Part shown: positions 17,290 to 24,958 of the stretch, piece after piece
Numbering within the stretch: the first letter of the stretch is position 1
How the letters are laid out: every line of letters begins with the position of its first letter
NCBI RefSeq assembly: GCF_000931935.2
Contig: NZ_AZAC01000056.1
Coordinates: 1-64,000 of the forward strand
Direction: 5' to 3'
Source: Dethiosulfatarculus sandiegensis
GTDB taxonomy: Bacteria > Desulfobacterota > Desulfarculia > Desulfarculales > Desulfarculaceae
DNA length: 64,000 bases
Notes under the pieces: generated by a model
Seen by the model: only the letters and a program-made list of their open reading frames with translations
Database searches by the model: none
Told to the model about the DNA's origin: nothing
Position numbers and translations under genes: made by a program

Positions 17290-17310
17290 AGACTGTTAAC
17301 CGAACAGTCT
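17290..17310 (+). promoter_or_regulatory. Operator-like palindrome AGACTGTT-N5-AACAGTCT
   Basis: Perfect 8-bp inverted repeat (17290-17297 and 17303-17310) about 35 bp after the predicted -10. A third, direct copy of AGACTGTT lies between the -35 and -10 at 17242-17249. The geometry suits a dimeric repressor. Nothing else was recognised in the 17004-17456 gap (480 bp counting from the preferred start at 16976). Confidence 0.45.
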
Positions 17311-17456
17311 TCCAAGCTTACCCGCTGGCGCGGCCAAAGTGCGTTCACTCTGTCGGTACTTCGAATAATCTATGCAATATGGTCAACCGTCGCAGTCGGA
17401 ACCAGGAAGCCTTTTCCTGGGCCGGAGGCGTTTTTTGTCTGCAAAAGGAGTAATCC

Positions 17457-18578
17457 ATGCGTGACATAGCCAAGTTGAACCAGCTGGCAAAATGGGACAG
17501 CCGTCCCGACCCCACCCTGAGCCTGTACCTGGCTCTGGACCAAAACCGTGAAGGCCGGCTCCAGGCCTTGTCCCAGATGATCAAGGTTAAGGAGAATAAA
17601 CTGCGGGGCAATGGCTCAGCGGAAATGTGGCGTAAAATGGCCCCGGACTTAAAAGTCGCCACTCACTATGTGGAAGAATTGCCCTTGGGCCCGGACCGGG
17701 GGCTGGTATTGTTCTCCTGCCAAGAAAAGGGGCTTTTTGAAACCAGCGCCCTTCCCGTATTGGTCCCAAATCTGATGGAAATAGGTCATTCAGCCTATAT
17801 AAGGCCCCTGGCGGCTCTGGTCGGAGAGTATCTGCCCACCTTGCTGGTGGTGTTGGATCTTCAAAACGCCAGGTTTTTTAAAAGCAAACTGGGTGCACTG
17901 GAAGAAATTGAAGAAAAGACAATCAGAACAGATCCGGAATCTCCGGAACCTGACGGCAATGCCGCCAGGGCGGGCAACGCCCGACTGGCCCGTAAGGCGG
18001 ATGAACTCAGAAACCGCCATCTCAAGGCGGTGAACAACAGCTTGATGGAAATGGCAAAGGAATATGACCAGATAATTTTCGGCGGTAGTAAAAAAGCCGT
18101 TGAGTTTATCCACCCGTTTTTACATTCCTATGTAAAAGAAAGGTTGGCGGGCAGCTTTTCCTGCGACGCGGGCGCGAGCCTGCCCCAACTGGTTGAAGGG
18201 TTTAGCCGGGCCTTGGGCAGGGCCAAAAAAGAGCGGCAGGAAAAAATGCTGGCCGAATTAAAGGAAATGCAGGGGCCCCAGGGAATGGTGGCCTCGGGGT
18301 TGAACCAGGTGTTGGCAGTCTTGCATGAGGGCAGGGTGCAGACTCTTTTCGTGGCCAAGGGGCTCCGAAGACCGGGCGGGGCCTGCGGGGGCTGCGGCCG
18401 CCTGCGCCATGTGGCCGGAGAATGCCCCTTGTGCGGGGGGGAGATGACCTCTGTTGACGATGTGGTTAATCTCGCCGTCGCCAGGGCCATTGAATCCGGG
18501 GCCGCTCTGGAAGAGGTTGACAATGACCCCATCTTGGAGAGCCTGGGAGGAATAGCGGCCCGCCTGCGCTATAGCTGA
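17457..18578 (+). CDS. eRF1-like (baeRF/Vms1-type) protein with zinc ribbon, 373 aa
   Basis: Resembles bacterial proteins related to archaeal/eukaryotic release factor eRF1 and to the Vms1/ANKZF1 group. The middle domain has LLVVLDLQNARFFKSKLG, and the C-terminal domain has LHEGRVQTLFVAKG followed by a four-cysteine zinc ribbon CGGC-x13-CPLC (about 309-328). An RNase H-like core and a domain-3-like module are expected from the family. A GGQ peptide-release motif is not visible. AAAAGGAG precedes the ATG by ~7 nt. The likely role is at ribosomes, in stress or rescue, but the bacterial members are poorly characterised. Confidence 0.65.
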   Translation: MRDIAKLNQLAKWDSRPDPTLSLYLALDQNREGRLQALSQMIKVKENKLRGNGSAEMWRKMAPDLKVATHYVEELPLGPDRGLVLFSCQEKGLFETSALPVLVPNLMEIGHSAYIRPLAALVGEYLPTLLVVLDLQNARFFKSKLGALEEIEEKTIRTDPESPEPDGNAARAGNARLARKADELRNRHLKAVNNSLMEMAKEYDQIIFGGSKKAVEFIHPFLHSYVKERLAGSFSCDAGASLPQLVEGFSRALGRAKKERQEKMLAELKEMQGPQGMVASGLNQVLAVLHEGRVQTLFVAKGLRRPGGACGGCGRLRHVAGECPLCGGEMTSVDDVVNLAVARAIESGAALEEVDNDPILESLGGIAARLRYS

Positions 18579-18631
18579 TCAAATTAACCCTTGATACCGG
18601 TCTGCTCAGCCATTCTTGGCCCTGGCCGGTC

Positions 18632-18674
18632 ACCTGCCCACTGGAGCCTGTTTCCGGTGGGCAGGTTGTTTTTT
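18632..18674 (+). terminator. Intrinsic terminator after eRF1-like gene
   Basis: A 13-bp stem with one G-U pair (18632-18644 / 18654-18666), a 9-nt loop, and a T6 run at 18669-18674. It separates the gene from the convergent glycosyltransferase. Confidence 0.9.
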
Positions 18675-18694
18675 GGCCAGGCCGGTTGCTTATT

Positions 18695-20332
18695 TTATCT
18701 TGCCAGGGAAAAAATACCCATTTTAAGGCCGTGTAGAATAAGGTGTTCGAGTTGATATCCGGGCCAGGAAGTTTTTAACTGTTTCTGTATTTCTGTAAAG
18801 CTCAGGCCGTCAGGGGCTTGGCCTATTATTTCAAGTAAATACTGTAAGTATTTGTTGTCCAGCACCTGGGCCAGGTCGGGGTGGGGTGATTTGTGCCATT
18901 TGCCCATGGCAAATGGCCGGGCCAGGGGGCCGACGACTATTGGCTGCTGTTGAGGCAGGGTCTTGCCGGTAAAGTGACCGAACAATTCTCCCTGTCCTGC
19001 TCCCAACACGTTGCCAGGTATGGGGTTGAGTTTGATATCCTGGGCCTGGCGAAAAAGCTCCTGCCAGACATCTTCCATTTTTTTGACCACAACTCGCCAG
19101 TCAAACTCTTTAATTACTCTTTTCCTGCCGTTTTCTCCCAATTGCCGGCAAAGGTCCGGAGATTTTGCCAGGAGAGTGATTTTTTCCAACAGGTCGTCTA
19201 AATCAAGGGCAGTGCGGGCGGCAGACTGGAGAGATGCGATATGCTCGGCCTGAATGGGCCAGACCGCATCCAGGGGGCCGTAGTCCGAAGGTCCGATGGT
19301 TGGTATGAGAAAGCCTGTTTCGCCGGGGACGATCAGATCCCGGTACCCACTGAAGTCACTGGCTAAAACAGGAACTTCCGAGGCCATGGCCTCCAACAGA
19401 GTCAGGCCAAAGGTTTCTTGAAAATTATCTGCCGGGCTGATGAATATGTTTGATGCACTGTATAGGCTTGGCTTGACGGCCGAGTCAAAATTTTCATAAA
19501 GAAATAACCGGTTTCCTATCCCCATCTCATGGGCCGTCTGTTTAAGCTCCTTGGCATAGGGCCCCTTGGCCGCTCCCGCCAACACTAAAAAAAGGTTAAA
19601 GCGTTCCGCTAAAAGAGATATTGCCCCTAAGATCGGCATGAGGTCGTATTTATCCGAAGGGGTGAGACGCCCCAGACACAGAATCCCCAATCCCTCGGCA
19701 GGCAGGCCAAGAATTTTTCTGGCCTGGGCCATGTCTTGCTCCCCAAAATCAGAAGCCCTTACACCAAGGGGAGTAATTTTAAGTTGGCCGTTATAGCCCG
19801 CTTGCTTAAGGCCAAGGTCTGAGAGGTTTTCAGAAGAGGCTTTGAAACAGAGCTCGAGGTATTTTTGGGCTGCCCGGCTGGTGCACATGACAGCATCACA
19901 TTTTTGAACGCCGGGCAGGACTTTATACAAATTCCTGACCTGAGTTGACCAGTAGTTCAGGGTGTGGGGCGTGCAGGTCACCGGGAAAGGTTTTTTTGCC
20001 CAGCGGTTGCGCAAGTGGCAAAGCTCCGGGAAGTATCGATCCAATTCCGCTGCATGCAAGGCAGTGAAATCAACCCGTTCCAGAGCGCCGGGCAAGGCCT
20101 GGGCATGCAGGAGAACCAACCTGTCCTTTAAGTGGGGCAAGTCCAGCCATTTCCCATAACCGTCTTGAAAAGGCTTTAAGGCCCGGGCAAAAGGCAGGAA
20201 AAAAAACAGTTTACGGGCCGAACTGTATTCCAGAAGGGCCGCGGTCAGGCCATAATTGGCCACTTTGCGCCCCAAACGCTGGTCAGGGTCTGCCAACTCA
20301 TCAAAAGCGTTAATAAAACCAAGTGCATTCAT
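18695..20332 (-). CDS. Glycosyltransferase family 4-like protein, 545 aa
   Basis: GT-B retaining glycosyltransferase. The C-terminal nucleotide-sugar domain has GILCLGRLTPSDKYDLM, LFLYENF and the family signature SPADNFQETFGLTLLEAMASEVPVLASDFSG, with the two acidic residues separated by seven. The N-terminal ~200 residues form the acceptor domain (TCTPHTLNYWSTQ, VMCTSRAAQKYL). A ~100-residue C-terminal extension is unusual. AGGAGGT (complement of 20341-20347) precedes the ATG. It is a single gene convergent with the eRF1-like gene; acceptor unknown. Confidence 0.85.
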   Translation of the reverse strand: MNALGFINAFDELADPDQRLGRKVANYGLTAALLEYSSARKLFFFLPFARALKPFQDGYGKWLDLPHLKDRLVLLHAQALPGALERVDFTALHAAELDRYFPELCHLRNRWAKKPFPVTCTPHTLNYWSTQVRNLYKVLPGVQKCDAVMCTSRAAQKYLELCFKASSENLSDLGLKQAGYNGQLKITPLGVRASDFGEQDMAQARKILGLPAEGLGILCLGRLTPSDKYDLMPILGAISLLAERFNLFLVLAGAAKGPYAKELKQTAHEMGIGNRLFLYENFDSAVKPSLYSASNIFISPADNFQETFGLTLLEAMASEVPVLASDFSGYRDLIVPGETGFLIPTIGPSDYGPLDAVWPIQAEHIASLQSAARTALDLDDLLEKITLLAKSPDLCRQLGENGRKRVIKEFDWRVVVKKMEDVWQELFRQAQDIKLNPIPGNVLGAGQGELFGHFTGKTLPQQQPIVVGPLARPFAMGKWHKSPHPDLAQVLDNKYLQYLLEIIGQAPDGLSFTEIQKQLKTSWPGYQLEHLILHGLKMGIFSLAR

Positions 20333-20599
20333 TATCTGAAACCTCCTGAGCGGCGGTTTTTACGTTTAGTTGGTTTTTACAACTAAGTGGTCATACTTTT
20401 TACCGAATGCGCATCGGATAAAAATATGAATTGCTGAAAAATCCTATTCAGGAAATTTTTCAACACACTGGAAAGATGAAGATCTGTCTCGGCGTTGGTT
20501 AACATTTAGTAGTTAGTTTTTCCAATAAACGAGAGATAGAGATGTTATTTTGCATTTTAAAGCTAATGATAAACCCTTGGTGAGCCGTCGGGCCAGGCC

Positions 20600-21157
20600 T
20601 CAGACAAAAACAGAACCTGAGAAAGTAAAAACAATCCCCAAAACCAGAGCGGTTATAATCATGCAGGCTGCGGCAATGGGCATGGACATATCTCCGGCTG
20701 ATTGCAGGCCCACCAGAACCAAATAGGCGTGTATACAAAAGGCGAGCCCCAGGTAAACCGCAGCAGCCTTTTCAGGCAGAAAAATAGCTAAAAAAGCAGT
20801 AATCCAAACGGCTCCCGCATAGGCGTAAACCCTCAGAGCCGCTGCAAGAGTCCAAGGGCTCTTGGCAATGATCCTGGCTACGGCGTAGAGTGTCAGGGCG
20901 GTGATGAGGTGTCCTGAAAAAAAGGTGAGAATTAATATCAATCCGGCTTTAGCGCCCTGGTTGCCCGGTAAAAACAGGCTTACTGCCACCGGGACCAAAT
21001 GGGTTAATAGTAGAAATACAAGCGGTGGAAAAATAATCAGCACCCGGGGGAAGGATGCAAAATATTTTCTTGGGTTGCAAAGGGCGGCCAGGGCAACCGG
21101 AAAGAAACTCTGCGGTCTATGCCAGTTGAAATCCACAAAATCTAATCCAGGCTTCAT
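20600..21157 (-). CDS. YIP1-family-like integral membrane protein, 185 aa
   Basis: About five hydrophobic segments (VLIIFPPLVFLLLTHLVPVAVSLFL, GLILILTFFSGHLITALTLYAVARII, VYAYAGAVWITAFLAIFLP, YLGLAFCIHAYLVLVGL, AACMIITALVLGIVFTF). The pattern, including SGHLITALTLYAVARI and YAYAGAVWI, fits the Yip1 domain found in many bacterial membrane proteins of unknown role. Start at 21157 is preferred over 21178 because GGAG sits 5 nt upstream. Divergently transcribed from the next gene, with about 115 bp between starts. Confidence 0.65.
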   Translation of the reverse strand: MKPGLDFVDFNWHRPQSFFPVALAALCNPRKYFASFPRVLIIFPPLVFLLLTHLVPVAVSLFLPGNQGAKAGLILILTFFSGHLITALTLYAVARIIAKSPWTLAAALRVYAYAGAVWITAFLAIFLPEKAAAVYLGLAFCIHAYLVLVGLQSAGDMSMPIAAACMIITALVLGIVFTFSGSVFV

Positions 21158-21273
21158 TTCCACTCCGTTATAAAACAATGGCCTCGTTCATTGCTTGGTT
21201 GGCAGGGAATTTTTTTCATGCTATTTTAAAGCCAATGAGTCAGGTTCACAAAAGTAATTTGGGGGTAAAGTAT

Positions 21274-21960
21274 ATGCGCAGCCAGCTAGGTATTGCCATA
21301 GCAGTATGTTGTTTGGCTGTGTTTTTGCTTTGGAAACCTGTTTTTGCAGCTGAGGTGCAAACCCTCGAGCGCTATGGACCGCCTTTTGTGGAATACCCGG
21401 CTGATTCCCAACGCCGCTTTCCGGTGCATGACACCAGCCGGATTCTGGTTCGCGAGGTTTTTCAAGGCTTTGACGATGTAACCCGCCTATCGGACACCAT
21501 CATTTTAGATGAGAGCTGGGAAGAATGGCTGCGCTTTCAACGTGAAGCACGGACCAGTATCCCGCTTCTTGCCCTTAAACGCCTGTTGGTTGGCGCTGCC
21601 CGTTATGAGTATGCCGGTACCTATGGGGAAAAATTTACCAACACCATCAGGATTATTGAGAACGATCCCATCAATCTGGGTTTTTTGTTAAAAAGCGCAA
21701 ACCCCATAGACCGTAAGGTGGACAGCGTCCGTACAAAGCGCGATGCCATGGAATATGAGCAGTCGTTTAACCCCTTTAACTGGATCATGGAGGGGCAGGG
21801 CCTGCTCTCCGGAAGGCCTTGGAACTGGGCCAACTTCATACCCCGCCTTTTGACCATCGCCGGGCTGATTGTCTTTGGGCTTCTGCTGACCGAATTTTTG
21901 CATTTGATTTATCGCCTGGGTGTGAAAATGATGGGACGCAATGCCTTAAGGCGACGTTAA
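21274..21960 (+). CDS. Secreted/membrane-anchored protein of unknown function, 228 aa
   Basis: Not recognised. The start at 21274 is chosen because it gives a normal signal peptide (MRSQLGIAIAVCCLAVFLL, cleavage likely after VFA or FAA) and has GGGGG upstream; a frame open to 21178 would bury it. The mature part is rich in charged and aromatic residues (RFPVHDTSRILVREVFQGFDD). One C-terminal transmembrane helix (RLLTIAGLIVFGLLLTEFLHL) is followed by a basic tail, suggesting a periplasm-facing protein held in the inner membrane. No catalytic motif is apparent. Confidence 0.6.
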   Translation: MRSQLGIAIAVCCLAVFLLWKPVFAAEVQTLERYGPPFVEYPADSQRRFPVHDTSRILVREVFQGFDDVTRLSDTIILDESWEEWLRFQREARTSIPLLALKRLLVGAARYEYAGTYGEKFTNTIRIIENDPINLGFLLKSANPIDRKVDSVRTKRDAMEYEQSFNPFNWIMEGQGLLSGRPWNWANFIPRLLTIAGLIVFGLLLTEFLHLIYRLGVKMMGRNALRRR

Positions 21961-22144
21961 TTTGTTTTACAGTCGGTTTTTTAGCGCATTCCCTTACCGG
22001 CGGATGTAAACCATCTATATAATAATTTGTTATTAGATTGAATTCAGTCTTTATCTCATCCTTACTACCCGTTAAAGAGGACCAAAGCGGCAAGCCGTCG
22101 GCATCCCCGGGAAATCACCTCTATTTCCCAAGAGATTACCTGTC

Positions 22145-22173
22145 TTGACAAGGCATTTACTTCGGCATATCAT
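22145..22173 (+). promoter_or_regulatory. Strong sigma-70 promoter for queA-tgt-yajC-secDF
   Basis: Perfect TTGACA (22145-22150), 17-bp spacer, TATCAT (22168-22173). Predicted transcription start near 22180, giving a ~75-nt leader before queA. Confidence 0.7.
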
Positions 22174-22194
22174 GCTAGTCTTTGCTGTGCAAAA

Positions 22195-22232
22195 GCCCCG
22201 GCAATTAAGCCTTGGGGCCCAGATCAAGGCTT
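22195..22232 (+). promoter_or_regulatory. queA leader with mutually exclusive hairpins
   Basis: GCCCC (22195-22199) can pair with GGGGC (22214-22218), extended by GGC/GCC. AAGCCTTG (22207-22214) can instead pair with CAAGGCTT (22225-22232). Both use the GCC at 22209-22211, so only one can form at a time. The sequence does not match the preQ1-I consensus that I recall. Confidence 0.35.
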
Positions 22233-22254
22233 CCCAGCGAGTACAAAGAGACCC

Positions 22255-23346
22255 ATGAATCCGGCCCTTCTCAGATCCGCTGAGGCGTCAAGCCCCTTAG
22301 ACGCCTATGACTACCAGTTGCCCCCAGAGCTGATAGCCCAGCATCCGGCTCCCCGCCGGGTGCAGGCCAGGCTGATGGTTTTGGCAGAAGGGCAAGCTGC
22401 GCCTGTTCATAAAAGGGCTTATAACCTTTTGGAATGGTTAAGAAAAGACGACTTGCTGGTGATAAATAACACCAGTGTTGTCCCGGCCAGGCTAAGGGGC
22501 AGAAAACCCACCGGCGGCAAAGTGGAAGTCTTTTTACTGAGTCCCGCTCATCCTTTGGATGTAATGGATGACGGTTCCGAGGTGCATGAGACCCTGATAA
22601 AGACTCATCGCAGGCTGGCCAAGGGAGCCAGAATCAACCTTGATCCAGAGGAAAACCTCTGGGCGGAAGTGGTTGAGGTCTCTGACCGGGGCAAGGCCCT
22701 GGTAAAGTTCCCGGGATCCGCTTTGTCCCTGGCCTCCGACCTGGGGGAGGTGCCCTTGCCTCCCTACATTAAAAGGCCCGACGGACCTCTGGCTGAGGAC
22801 AAACAGCGCTACCAAACGGTTTATGCCCACAAACAAGGGGCTGTAGCTGCTCCCACCGCAGGCCTTCATCTCAGCAAAGAACTCATGGCCGCCTTGTTGA
22901 AACGCGGGGTAAGGGTGGCTCCGGTAACCCTGCATGTGGGATACGGCACCTTTGCCGAGCCTTCTGCCGAGGATCTGGCCAGCGGCAAGCTTCATTCCGA
23001 ATGGGTGGAGATCAGCTGCGAGACAGCTCGCGCAGTGGAAGAGACCCGTCAAAAGGGAGGCAGGGTAATCTGTGTCGGCACAACCAGCTTGCGGGCAGTG
23101 GAATGGCGGGGAACAGAACAGGGCCTGGTCGAGCCCGGGGCCGGATGGTGCGATATTTTGATAGACGAGAGCTCCGCTATTAAAGTGGCGGACGGCATCT
23201 TAACCAACTTTCACCTGCCGCGCACCACGCTATTGATGTTGGTCGCGGCCATGGCCGGGCGGGAAAGAATACTGGCGGCCTATGCCGAGGCTATAAGAAT
23301 GAAATACCGATTTTATAGCTTTGGCGACGCCATGTTGATAATATAG
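22255..23346 (+). CDS. queA: S-adenosylmethionine:tRNA ribosyltransferase-isomerase
   Basis: QueA transfers the ribosyl part of SAM to preQ1 in tRNA and forms epoxyqueuosine. Recognised by YDYQLPPELIAQHPAPRR near the N-terminus, LLVINNTSVVPARLRGRKPTGGKVEVFLL, GAVAAPTAGLHLS, APVTLHVGYGTF and the C-terminal LPRTTLLMLVAAMAG and YRFYSFGDAMLI. 363 aa is normal. It is the first gene of an operon with tgt two bases downstream, the next enzyme (or rather the preceding step) of queuosine modification. Confidence 0.97.
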   Translation: MNPALLRSAEASSPLDAYDYQLPPELIAQHPAPRRVQARLMVLAEGQAAPVHKRAYNLLEWLRKDDLLVINNTSVVPARLRGRKPTGGKVEVFLLSPAHPLDVMDDGSEVHETLIKTHRRLAKGARINLDPEENLWAEVVEVSDRGKALVKFPGSALSLASDLGEVPLPPYIKRPDGPLAEDKQRYQTVYAHKQGAVAAPTAGLHLSKELMAALLKRGVRVAPVTLHVGYGTFAEPSAEDLASGKLHSEWVEISCETARAVEETRQKGGRVICVGTTSLRAVEWRGTEQGLVEPGAGWCDILIDESSAIKVADGILTNFHLPRTTLLMLVAAMAGRERILAAYAEAIRMKYRFYSFGDAMLII

Positions 23347-23348
23347 CT

Positions 23349-24488
23349 ATGGCAAAATTGGATTTTGATATCCTCGCCCAGAGCGGCCGGGCCAGAAGAG
23401 GCCGGCTCACGACCAGAAAGGGCGTGGTCGAGACCCCCACCTTCATGCCGGTAGGCACGGTGGGATCGGTAAAAAGCCTGACACCTGGTGAGGTTAGCGA
23501 CCTGGGGGCAGGCATTATTTTGGGCAACACCTACCATCTTCTTCTAAGGCCCGGTGTGGACCTGGTGGCGGAGATGGGAGGGCTGCACCGCTTTATGGGC
23601 GGTTGGACCGGTTCCATACTTACCGACAGCGGCGGCTTTCAGGTTTTCAGCCTGGCTTCCCGCCGGGTGGTGACAGAAGAGGGGGTTAGTTTTCGCTCCC
23701 ATTTGGACGGCGCCCTTATGGAGCTTACTCCGGAGAAGGCCATGGACGCCCAGACCCTCCTGGGCAGCGATATTTTGATGGCCCTGGATGAATGCCCGCC
23801 GCCGGATGCGGACCGTGAATATGCGGAAAAGGCCCTTTTAAGGGATGCCCGCTGGGCAAAAAGGGCAAAAAGCGCTCTTCGCCCCGAAAGCGGGGCGCTT
23901 TTTGGTATAGTACAGGGCGGAATGTACAAGGATTTGAGGGCGCAAAGCGCTGAGCTTATCTGCGAACTGGACCTGCCGGGTCATTCCCTGGGCGGTTTAA
24001 GCGTGGGCGAGCCCAAGGAAACCATGCTTGAGGTTATAGACGCCACCCAGCCTTTGATGCCCCGGAAAAAGCCCCTTTACCTTATGGGTGTGGGCGCGCC
24101 GGAGGATCTGATCAACTGTGTGGGCCTGGGTGTGGATATGTTTGATTGCGTTCTGCCCACCCGCATGGCCAGAACCGGCACCATGCTGACCAAGGACGGA
24201 CGTCTGAATTTGAGAAACGCCCGTTTTGCCAGGGACAGCCGCCCAATTGAGGAAGATTGCGGCTGCCCTGCCTGCAGGAATTACAGCCGGGCTTATCTGC
24301 GCCACCTGTTTGCGGCGCGGGAGCTTTTGGCTTATCGCTTGGGCACGTTGCATAACTTATATTTTACCTTGAACTTGATGGCCCGGATCAGACAGGCCAT
24401 TGAAAACGATAATTACGCCGCTTTTGCCCGTGAAGCCCTGGATCGCCTGTCCAGGGGAGAACACAGGGCGGCGGCCGACGACCAGTAA
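23349..24488 (+). CDS. tgt: tRNA-guanine transglycosylase
   Basis: Exchanges G34 for preQ1 in tRNAs with GUN anticodons. TIM-barrel enzyme with the substrate pocket LTDSGGFQVFSL, the GIVQGG loop, the catalytic-Asp region FDCVLPTRMARTGT, and the zinc site CGCPACRNYSRAYLRHLF. 379 aa is typical. Begins two bases after the queA stop; together they form a queuosine operon. The downstream yajC start follows after 11 bp. Confidence 0.97.
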   Translation: MAKLDFDILAQSGRARRGRLTTRKGVVETPTFMPVGTVGSVKSLTPGEVSDLGAGIILGNTYHLLLRPGVDLVAEMGGLHRFMGGWTGSILTDSGGFQVFSLASRRVVTEEGVSFRSHLDGALMELTPEKAMDAQTLLGSDILMALDECPPPDADREYAEKALLRDARWAKRAKSALRPESGALFGIVQGGMYKDLRAQSAELICELDLPGHSLGGLSVGEPKETMLEVIDATQPLMPRKKPLYLMGVGAPEDLINCVGLGVDMFDCVLPTRMARTGTMLTKDGRLNLRNARFARDSRPIEEDCGCPACRNYSRAYLRHLFAARELLAYRLGTLHNLYFTLNLMARIRQAIENDNYAAFAREALDRLSRGEHRAAADDQ

Positions 24489-24499
24489 GGGAGGACACC

Positions 24500-24865
24500 A
24501 TGATTGATCTTTTGTTCCCTGCCAGCGCATGGGCTGAAGGCGGAGGCGCACCAGGCGGTTTAGGCGGACTTTTGAGCGGGCCTTTGCCCATGCTCATTAT
24601 CATGTTCGCTATTTTTTATTTTCTGCTCATCAGGCCTCAGCAGAAAAAGGCCAAGGCTCATAAAGAGATGCTGGCCAATCTGCACAAAGGGGACCAGATC
24701 ATTACCAGTGGCGGCATCTATGGCCGCATCACCGGTCTGACCGACGCCTTTGTGGTGGTTGAGATCGCCCCCCAGGTGCGGATCAAGGTTAGCCGTGGCG
24801 CAGTCAGTGGCATCGGCACACCCCAGGATCAGGCCCAGGCGGCCAACGACAAGAAAAAGAGGTAG
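24500..24865 (+). CDS. yajC: Preprotein translocase accessory subunit YajC
   Basis: Small single-span inner-membrane protein of the SecDF-YajC complex. The transmembrane helix PMLIIMFAIFYFLLIRPQQKK ends in the diagnostic RPQQKK, followed by the conserved HKEMLANLHKGDQIITSGGIYGRI. GGGAGGA precedes the ATG. 121 aa is normal. Positioned between tgt and secD as in many proteobacteria. Confidence 0.96.
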   Translation: MIDLLFPASAWAEGGGAPGGLGGLLSGPLPMLIIMFAIFYFLLIRPQQKKAKAHKEMLANLHKGDQIITSGGIYGRITGLTDAFVVVEIAPQVRIKVSRGAVSGIGTPQDQAQAANDKKKR

Positions 24866-24892
24866 TCTTTTTCTTCCAAAGGTGTAACCATC

Positions 24893-24924
24893 CCGCCGTT
24901 TCCCCGCTTAGGGGCAAACGGCGG
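24893..24924 (+). other. Strong hairpin between yajC and secD
   Basis: CCGCCGTTT-CCCC (24893-24905) pairs with GGGG-c-AAACGGCGG (24911-24924) around a 5-nt loop. No T-run follows, so it is more likely an RNA processing or stability element, or a translational modulator of secD, than a terminator. Confidence 0.5.
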
Positions 24925-24958
24925 CAAAACGTGTATGGCATCGGCTAAGGAGCTGACC

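Noticed and set aside
22195..22232. queA leader considered as a preQ1 riboswitch
   Set aside because: It lacks the conserved A-rich tail and loop sequence of known preQ1 classes as I recall them; reported only as competing hairpins.
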